The notes beneath the pieces were generated by a model that was not told where the DNA came from, ran no database searches, and saw only the letters and a list, made by a program, of their open reading frames with translations. A stretch of DNA of 39,678 nt from Clostridia bacterium (GTDB lineage: Bacteria; Bacillota; Clostridia; Oscillospirales; Acutalibacteraceae), in NCBI GenBank assembly GCA_017430965.1, contig JAFRLX010000080.1:1-39678 (forward strand), in the 5' to 3' direction. Each line of letters begins with the position of its first letter. Positions within the stretch are counted from its first letter, which is position 1. A program made the translations under genes and the position numbers. This document shows, one piece after another, positions 34,946-39,678 of this stretch.

Positions 34946-35641
34946 ATGAAAAAAGTTTTAAAAAGCATTAGCTCTTATGTGATGGTTGTGTCCATTTTGG
35001 CATTAGTGCTCGGCATTGTTTTCATCGCTTACCCCGAAATTTCTCTTTTCGTCCTCGGCATATTGGTTGGCAGTTATTTGGTGATTCAGGGTATTGTGAT
35101 GGTGGTTTTAGGCATCAAAGCGCTGATTCAGCATGCTCCGTTTGAGGGAATTTTGCCGGGTGTTTTGAGCATCCTGCTCGGTATCTTATTCTTAGAAAAC
35201 CCTGCCGACTTAGCAAACTTTATCGGCATTGTTTTAGGTATTTGGCTTATTGTACACTCTATCGGCGGTATCAAGCTTGCTGTCAACATGCGCGGTACCG
35301 GTGCACCGTGGGTGTTGCTTGTGATTGTCAATGTCATTGGCATTATCGCCGGCGGCTGCATTATTTACACGCCGATTCTCTCTTCCGTGACATTTACAAC
35401 GGCACTCGGCATTGTGCTCATTGTCAATGCAGTCATCAATATCATTGATATGATTGTGGTCAAGATGTTTGTAAAAGTGGTCGATGAAGAGATAGAAGAG
35501 CTCGAAACAGTTGTAGAAGAAGCTATCCAAGAAGCGGAAAACACAGTTGAGCCCGTGGAGGCAACGGTGGTTGAAAACGCACCTGCAGCAGAACCCGCCG
35601 CAGAGCCGGATGCCCCGGCTGAAGGCACAACTCAAGAATAG
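34946..35641 (+). CDS. DUF308/HdeD-like membrane protein
   Basis: 231 aa from the ATG at 34946, which has an AAAGAGG site upstream; an in-frame GTG at 34937 overlaps that site. About six membrane helices fill residues 10-175, in the paired-helix layout of the DUF308/HdeD family (ALVLGIVFIAYPEISL, VLSILLGILFLENPADLA). The remaining ~55 residues form an acidic Ala/Glu/Pro-rich cytoplasmic tail. HdeD-like proteins are linked to acid or general stress in some bacteria; the role here is unknown. Confidence 0.85.
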   Translation: MKKVLKSISSYVMVVSILALVLGIVFIAYPEISLFVLGILVGSYLVIQGIVMVVLGIKALIQHAPFEGILPGVLSILLGILFLENPADLANFIGIVLGIWLIVHSIGGIKLAVNMRGTGAPWVLLVIVNVIGIIAGGCIIYTPILSSVTFTTALGIVLIVNAVINIIDMIVVKMFVKVVDEEIEELETVVEEAIQEAENTVEPVEATVVENAPAAEPAAEPDAPAEGTTQE

Positions 35642-35966
35642 AACCTCTCAATACAAGTCGAATCGGGTGGACTTAGCCACCCTCTTACCCCGCCGTGTGC
35701 CGTTTGGCATACGGCGGTTCCGTTTAGGGCAACCCGTAACGAGGTTTGGTTGTTGCGTTAGCCCGACGGGAGTCGAACAATAGTTTGCTTCGCCAATGGT
35801 CTTATAGGTCCTAACGCGCACATAGTAAACTTTATTGGCGTTGTCCGGTAATGCTTTATTGCAGTGAAAGTGTCATTTGCATCCTCGTTGGTGATAATAT
35901 TGCCGGACACAATGACACCCTCATATAAATAGATTTTGCTTTTGCCGAATAAGGCAAGATTCGTAA
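35642..35966. other. Gene-poor region with Fn3-protein remnant
   Basis: A GC-rich hairpin lies near 35693-35720 (CCGCCGT/ACGGCGG arms). On the minus strand at about 35880-35770 a short frame reads NANKVYYVRVRTYKTIGEAN, which looks like the last strands of a fibronectin type III domain; nothing upstream of it continues the domain. This is a fragment, not a gene. Confidence 0.5.
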
Positions 35967-36365
35967 TCCGAACTTGCCGCAGCAGTCGCTCTGTTGCTCA
36001 CTTGCGGTGACAACGAAGAGCGTGCCGAAGTGTATGGCTGTGCCGCTGACCGCAACCAGGCATCGATTGTTTTCAATGTGGCTGCCGATATGGTGCGAAT
36101 GTGCCCGGCACTGAATTCCAGGGTAAAAATCCTCGAATCACAAAAACGCCTGATATACCTTCCCACCAAAAGTATCTACCAGGTGTTGTCTGCCGATGTC
36201 GGCAACAAGCACGTCTTCGGGGTTATTAAGCAAGACAGAAACTACCGAAGGATAGCGAGAAAAGGCAAAAAAGCAGTTACAGTTGAAATATTACTCATTT
36301 CTACAGGCTTTAACCTTTACAAATACCATAACAAACTAAAAAAATCCCAAAAACATGCAGCGTAA
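35967..36365 (+). pseudogene. Fused remnants: phage large terminase segment plus transposase tail
   Basis: One open frame joins two unrelated pieces. The first ~75 codons (SELAAAVALLLTCGD, AADRNQASIVFNVAADMVRM, SQKRLIYLPTKSIYQVLSAD) match the N-terminal ATPase of phage terminase large subunits, starting within the Walker A region. From about 36207 it switches to HVFGVIKQDRNYRRI and then a hydrophobic tail, the pattern of the C-terminus of DDE transposases of IS1182/IS5-like type. There is no proper start codon or ribosome binding site. It marks an old prophage and insertion sequence. Confidence 0.65.
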
Positions 36366-36462
36366 AATTTCAACATCAATGTTGAAAACCACGCCTCATT
36401 TTTTGGGTAAGGGGAATTATATCTAAATTTCTTTTAAAATTGAATTTCAACAAAAAAACAAA

Positions 36463-36508
36463 GGCTGTGAAGCCACGCAATTAAAAAGTATTGCGTTTTT
36501 TCACAGCC
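36463..36508 (-). terminator. Terminator of the Ig-like repeat protein gene
   Basis: Outer 9-bp stem (36463-36471 with 36500-36508) and inner 6-bp stem (36476-36481 with 36490-36495); on the minus strand it is followed by a T-rich run. Confidence 0.8.
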
Positions 36509-36518
36509 CCAAGCATAC

Positions 36519-37982
36519 TTATTTTATCACTATCTTAACCGCCTTGGTGCTGGCATTATAAGAGGTAGTCTTTTTATAACTGAGTTTTAAAATGTAAGCG
36601 CCTTTTTTCAGGTTCGGCAGTTTGATTACCGCTTGCCCCGAAGTGTTTGTTTTTGTGGTATAAGTTCTGCTCGCGATTGTATATGTTATCTTATTATTTT
36701 TAATCGACAAGCCGTTGGCTTTATCTTTAAGCGTTGCCGTAAAGACTTTTGGGTTTGTACTCGATTTATAAGTTTTGCCTTTGGCGTCAATCACCGTACC
36801 GTGAACATTAATCTTGATTGTAAATGTCCTTGTAGTGCCGAGAGGAGTATAAACCAACATTTTGTAAGTGCCTTTTTTCAGCCCTTTGAGCGAAAGGGTG
36901 GCAATGCCTTTCGCGTTTGTCTTTACGGTATATACTTTTCTGTTAATTGTAAATTGAACCTTTTTGTTCTTATACACCCCGTTTTTAGTATTATCGTAAA
37001 ACGACACGCGCGCATAGGCATTTGTCGAATTTACCGCTATACTTTGAGGCGATATAAGTTTAATGTTAACACGCGGTTTGAGTGTAATTGTAATGGTTTT
37101 GTAAGCACCGTCACAAACAAATTTGGCGGTGCACGTTCCTGCACTGTTCTTCGCATTTACGGTGGCAACACCGTTTTTATCGCTCTTTATTACGTAGATT
37201 CTTCCTTTCATATAAAAGTTCACCGTTTTGTTCGGTATCGGGTCGCCGACTTTGTTGAGAATCGTCGCGCTAATGCGCAAATCCCTAAAAGCGACGCCAA
37301 CATAACTTGTTTTTGAAAGTTTGATTTCGGTCGCTTTTGAAGCATCATAAATTTTCACAACAAGCCCTTTGTAGGGGAATAAATATCCCCCTGTGCCGAA
37401 AACGGTTTTGTATGTGCCTTCGAGCTTAGCGTTCAAAGCTGCGGTGCGCGTCAGAGTATATACAGTCTTACCGCTTGTATCGTCGCCTTTGAGGGTAGCA
37501 TCCGCATTGTTGTCTCGGTTAAAGTCAAGTTGGCAATTATGAGCCAAACTGCCCGCACTTGCCCATTCGCTTTGTGCAAGCATGACTGCAACCTTTTCGG
37601 AAACTTGGTGCCCTTTTGTGTCCCCGAGTTTTACTATCGGGCTGGTTTTATCGGCAACTACCGCCTTGATGCTTACATCCTGCTCCGGCATGAGAAAACT
37701 GCCTTCATCGGACAAACTTATTTTGCCCGTGGCGGTGGTGATTTCAAATTTACCGGTCAAATACTTGCCTGCGGGGAAATCGTATATATCATTACGAATA
37801 GCGGGCGTAATGTGCTCGTTAGCACGCGCCGCCGTCACCTTGGAGCCGCCAAAAAAAGCGCAGGTATAAGCGTCGGTAGTGATGTTATAGTTTGTAGCCT
37901 GCTCGGCAAAAGCGCAGAAGCCTGCCGAAAATGCACTCACAAAAACGCAAAGCGCCAAAATGAGACTCAGTGTCTTTTTCAT
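36519..37982 (-). CDS. Secreted Ig-like repeat protein
   Basis: 487 aa from the ATG at 37982, which has AAAGG nine nt upstream; an ATG three codons earlier overlaps that site. Signal peptide to about residue 26 (LSLILALCVFVSAFSAG). A unique N-terminal part (about 27-205) is followed by three Ig-like/Big-type repeats with a shared pattern of NK-V-FxxxxRxYxxKTNxxGxAxxxLxxLKKGxYK (for example about 240-290, 335-380 and 430-475). The C-terminus ends in KAVKIVIK with no sortase signal. A surface or adhesion role is likely. Confidence 0.8.
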   Translation of the reverse strand: MKKTLSLILALCVFVSAFSAGFCAFAEQATNYNITTDAYTCAFFGGSKVTAARANEHITPAIRNDIYDFPAGKYLTGKFEITTATGKISLSDEGSFLMPEQDVSIKAVVADKTSPIVKLGDTKGHQVSEKVAVMLAQSEWASAGSLAHNCQLDFNRDNNADATLKGDDTSGKTVYTLTRTAALNAKLEGTYKTVFGTGGYLFPYKGLVVKIYDASKATEIKLSKTSYVGVAFRDLRISATILNKVGDPIPNKTVNFYMKGRIYVIKSDKNGVATVNAKNSAGTCTAKFVCDGAYKTITITLKPRVNIKLISPQSIAVNSTNAYARVSFYDNTKNGVYKNKKVQFTINRKVYTVKTNAKGIATLSLKGLKKGTYKMLVYTPLGTTRTFTIKINVHGTVIDAKGKTYKSSTNPKVFTATLKDKANGLSIKNNKITYTIASRTYTTKTNTSGQAVIKLPNLKKGAYILKLSYKKTTSYNASTKAVKIVIK

Positions 37983-38286
37983 CGTCTTCATCCTTTCGAA
38001 AAAACAAGGTATTCATAAAAATATATTATCATATTATTTGAGATAATGCAATTGGAACTTAATAATAAAATGCCTATTGGTATGGTTGAAAAATTACTCA
38101 AGAGCGAGGGTGAAGGTGCGAAAATTTTGGCAGGAGTGCGAAAGTCCCTTGCCCCGAAAAAGTATCACCGCCAGGTTTCCCTGACGGTGATACTTGATAG
38201 ATGATTTGTTACTAAGCTATTACATATTTCACCCCAAAATGTAAACCATTACCCCACAAAGCAAACTATAACTTTTTTGGAATTGG
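37983..38286. other. Intergenic region with one large hairpin
   Basis: No gene recognised. A stable hairpin at 38160-38195 is listed separately. The rest is AT-rich and includes the upstream region of the Ig-like protein gene. Confidence 0.5.
38160..38195 (-). terminator. Strong hairpin, possible minus-strand terminator
   Basis: A 16-bp stem with one mismatch (38160-38175 with 38180-38195, 4-nt loop). On the minus strand it is followed by a short T run; on the plus strand it is not. It may be a second terminator behind the rRNA operon or part of a dispersed repeat. Confidence 0.5.
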
Positions 38287-38700
38287 TGAGAGCGTGTATT
38301 TTTAGATAAAGGAGGTCTTAAAAAAACGCCCACCGAAAATGGTGGAAAGAAAATGAAGTACCTGCAAAGCAGGTATGAAGTAATTCTGCGAATTATGAAG
38401 TATTGCAATTTTCACTGCAATATAAGAACCCGACCAACTAACCAAATCAAAGATTTGGAGTTGGTTCCCGGAACCTTGGCGTTCGCAGCACCTTGCGCTG
38501 CTCGGCTAAAAACCCGACCAACTAACCAAATCAAAGATTTGGAGTTGGTTCCCGGAACCTTGGCGTTCGCTTCGCTCGGCTGCAAATCCGTTCATCCGCT
38601 TTAGCGGATTTCATCACGCAGTGATTTCATATTCGTGGATTAATCGCTTTCAGCGATGATATTCACGAATATTTCATCCGTTCGCAGAACGGATTTAATT
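38287..38700. repeat. Composite palindromic repeat array
   Basis: Left arm (about 38352-38422): small hairpins separated by ATGAAGT. Centre: two identical 60-bp copies at 38427-38486 and 38511-38570 (84-bp period), each with its own imperfect palindrome. Right arm (about 38580-38700): small hairpins separated by ATTTCAT, the near reverse complement of the left separator. The whole has inverted symmetry around a direct duplication. An apparent 83-codon frame across it comes from the repeat. Confidence 0.75.
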
Positions 38701-38701
38701 G

Positions 38702-38738
38702 AAAAACCTCGCTTGTGTATCCACAAACGAGGTTTTTT
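38702..38738 (-). terminator. rRNA/tRNA operon terminator
   Basis: A long stem (arms 38702-38716 and 38722-38737, one bulge) starts 2 nt after tRNA-Asn and ends in T-runs; it closes the minus-strand rRNA operon. Confidence 0.85.
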
Positions 38739-38739
38739 C

Positions 38740-38815
38740 TGGCGCCTCAAGTAGGACTCGAACCTACGACTCCGCGGTTAACAGCCGCGTGCTCTACCAA
38801 CTGAGCTATTAAGGC
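38740..38815 (-). tRNA. tRNA-Asn (GTT)
   Basis: 76 nt with encoded CCA. Acceptor GCCTTAA pairs with TTGAGGC, anticodon loop CTGTTAA gives GTT, and the T-arm has GGTTCGAGTCC. It is last in the rRNA operon, 8 nt after 5S. Confidence 0.93.
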
Positions 38816-38823
38816 AAAAGGAT

Positions 38824-38938
38824 GTTGGCATTACCTATTTTCCCGGGCCGTCGCCAGCCAAGTATTGTCGGCGCGAAAGAGCTTAACTACCGTGTTCGGA
38901 ATGAGAACGGGTGGACCCTCTCCGCAATCAACACCAAC
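38824..38938 (-). rRNA. rrf: 5S ribosomal RNA
   Basis: About 115 nt; the minus strand contains CCGTTCTCATTCCGAACACG and GTTAAGCTCTTTCGCGCC, diagnostic 5S segments, and the ends pair (GTTGGTGTT with AATGCCAAC). Ends are approximate by one or two bases. Confidence 0.93.
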
Positions 38939-38978
38939 TATTCACTTTTATTATAAACTGCAAAGCAGTTATAATCAC

Positions 38979-39054
38979 TGGTGACCCGTACGAGATTCGA
39001 ACTCGTGTTGCCGGCGTGAGAGGCCGGAGTCTTAGGCCACTTGACCAACGGGCC
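38979..39054 (-). tRNA. tRNA-Glu (CTC)
   Basis: 76 nt with encoded CCA. Acceptor GGCCCGT pairs with ACGGGTC; the anticodon loop CTCTCAC gives CTC; T-arm AGTTCGAATCT. It lies between 23S and 5S, 5 nt after tRNA-Lys. Confidence 0.92.
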
Positions 39055-39059
39055 ATATT

Positions 39060-39135
39060 TGGTACACCATCAGGGACTCGAACCCTGGACACCCTGATTA
39101 AGAGTCAGGTGCTCTACCAGCTGAGCTAATGGTGC
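39060..39135 (-). tRNA. tRNA-Lys (CTT)
   Basis: 76 nt with encoded CCA. Acceptor GCACCAT pairs with ATGGTGT; anticodon loop CTCTTAA gives CTT; T-arm GGTTCGAGTCC. First tRNA after 23S. Confidence 0.93.
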
Positions 39136-39429
39136 ATATCCATTGGGTTCAAAGACTCAAACCTTAATCGCTTTATAGCAATTATTTCTTGATATTTTTC
39201 CCGAAATCTTCTCGATTTACGGCAGTAAAACTTCGGCGATTTCGAAAAAACTATCTAATAAATCTTTTGCTATAAAGTGCTACGCAGTTTTTTTTACAGA
39301 TGAAAACCAAGCAACATTAAGTCTAAAAACCGATTAGGGTTTAAGTCTTTAAACCCTAAGGTTACAAATTTCTTGCACCCTCAAAACTGAACAAAGAGAA
39401 AAGTTGAATTAACAGTTACAAACCAAATT
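39136..39429 (-). other. 23S-tRNA spacer with hairpins
   Basis: Transcribed spacer. It has a perfect 10-bp stem at 39334-39343 with 39350-39359 and a 17-nt block at 39276-39292 that matches window positions 76-92 inverted. No gene. Confidence 0.6.
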
Positions 39430-39678
39430 TGGTCAAGCCCTCGACCTATTAGTATTGCCAAGCTCAATACATTACTGCACTTACACCTGCAACCTATCAA
39501 CCTTGTAGTCTACAAGGGGTCTTACTAGCTTATGCTATGGGATACCTTATCTTGGAAACGGCTTCACGCTTAGATGCTTTCAGCGAATAATGATCTCCCC
39601 ATTGTGTGGTTTCTGATGTTTCTATAATATCACTTGGATTTACTCCTTTTAAACCTATAACTCCAAGTTCATAAGTTC
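39430..39678 (-). rRNA. rrl: 23S ribosomal RNA, 3' end (partial)
   Basis: The minus strand reads GCTGAAAGCATCTAAGCGTG near its start in this window and ends with AATAGGTCGAGGGCTTGACC, the conserved last ~250 nt of 23S. The gene continues beyond the window. The 3' end is approximate. Confidence 0.95.

Noticed and set aside
35642-35760. Possible group II intron end or riboswitch
   Set aside because: A GC-rich hairpin is present but no domain V pattern, reverse transcriptase or known aptamer could be identified.
38427-38570. CRISPR-like repeat pair
   Set aside because: Only two 60-bp copies with a 24-nt gap and no cas genes; the copies belong to the composite palindromic repeat.
38353-38604. 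83-codon frame with a repeated NQIKDLELVPGTLAFA segment
   Set aside because: The repeated peptide is just the 60-bp direct repeat read in frame; no ribosome binding site and the frame is built from palindromic DNA.
38911-39129. 72-codon frame on the plus strand
   Set aside because: It runs antisense through tRNA-Glu and tRNA-Lys; the peptide is a known type of artefact from tRNA genes.

Overview
The window looks like a chromosomal segment of a gut-type Firmicute (Bacillota), most likely an Oscillospiraceae/Ruminococcus-like Clostridium relative. The clues are a secreted protease ending in a dockerin module, Firmicute-style ribosome binding sites (AGGAGG-like), TnpV/TnpW/Cys_rich_VLP genes of Firmicute mobilizable elements, and the rRNA/tRNA sequences. 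No species call is possible from sequence reading alone.

Layout. (1) 1-4110: an AT-rich two-gene Gabija-type anti-phage operon (gajA OLD-family ATPase/TOPRIM nuclease, gajB UvrD-like helicase) with its own promoter and a strong shared terminator. (2) 4128-12262: a small hypothetical gene; a large secreted subtilisin-like protease (S8 + chitobiase-C-like + BspA-type leucine-rich repeats + dockerin); a divergent membrane-anchored TPR-like gene; an AgrC/AgrA-like two-component system (GHKL kinase + LytTR regulator) without agrB/agrD; and an unrecognised 390-aa gene. Near-identical paired direct repeats (21-bp phase) lie upstream of both the protease and the regulator, suggesting one small LytTR regulon. 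(3) 12436-21430: a mobilizable integrative element with MobA/MobL relaxase, a recognisable RSF1010-type oriT/nic site, DUF3847, a large serine recombinase split by a one-base homopolymer insertion, TnpW, Cys_rich_VLP, a sigma-region-4-like protein, a DUF6076-like zinc-finger protein, an AlbA_2/ATPase/wHTH protein and TnpV. Imperfect ~50-bp inverted repeats at ~91-139 and ~21346-21395 bracket regions 1-3, so the defence and protease regions may be cargo of one ~21-kb island. (4) 21488-35641: more GC-rich, ordinary-looking chromosome: nucleoside hydrolase + ribokinase operon, Ser/Thr kinase + SH3 membrane protein, an Fn3-like secreted protein, desulfoferrodoxin, a HAD-IB phosphatase, a STAS-NRPS-carboxylesterase operon with a decayed copy of the HAD gene at its upstream end, an EFR1-type flavodoxin/ferredoxin and a DUF308 membrane protein. 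(5) 35642-36410: a graveyard of gene fragments (Fn3 tail, phage terminase, transposase tail). (6) 36519-37982: secreted Ig-like repeat protein. (7) 38290-38700: composite palindromic repeat. (8) 38702-39678: the 3' end of an rRNA operon on the minus strand in the order 23S - tRNA-Lys - tRNA-Glu - 5S - tRNA-Asn - terminator.

How the parts work together (inference): Gabija would protect the host or island against phage; the two-component system probably controls the dockerin protease and itself; the relaxase, oriT and recombinase would move the island when a helper conjugative element is present, although the recombinase frameshift suggests the element may now be immobile. The STAS-NRPS-esterase-HAD cluster is the best candidate for an undescribed small-molecule pathway.
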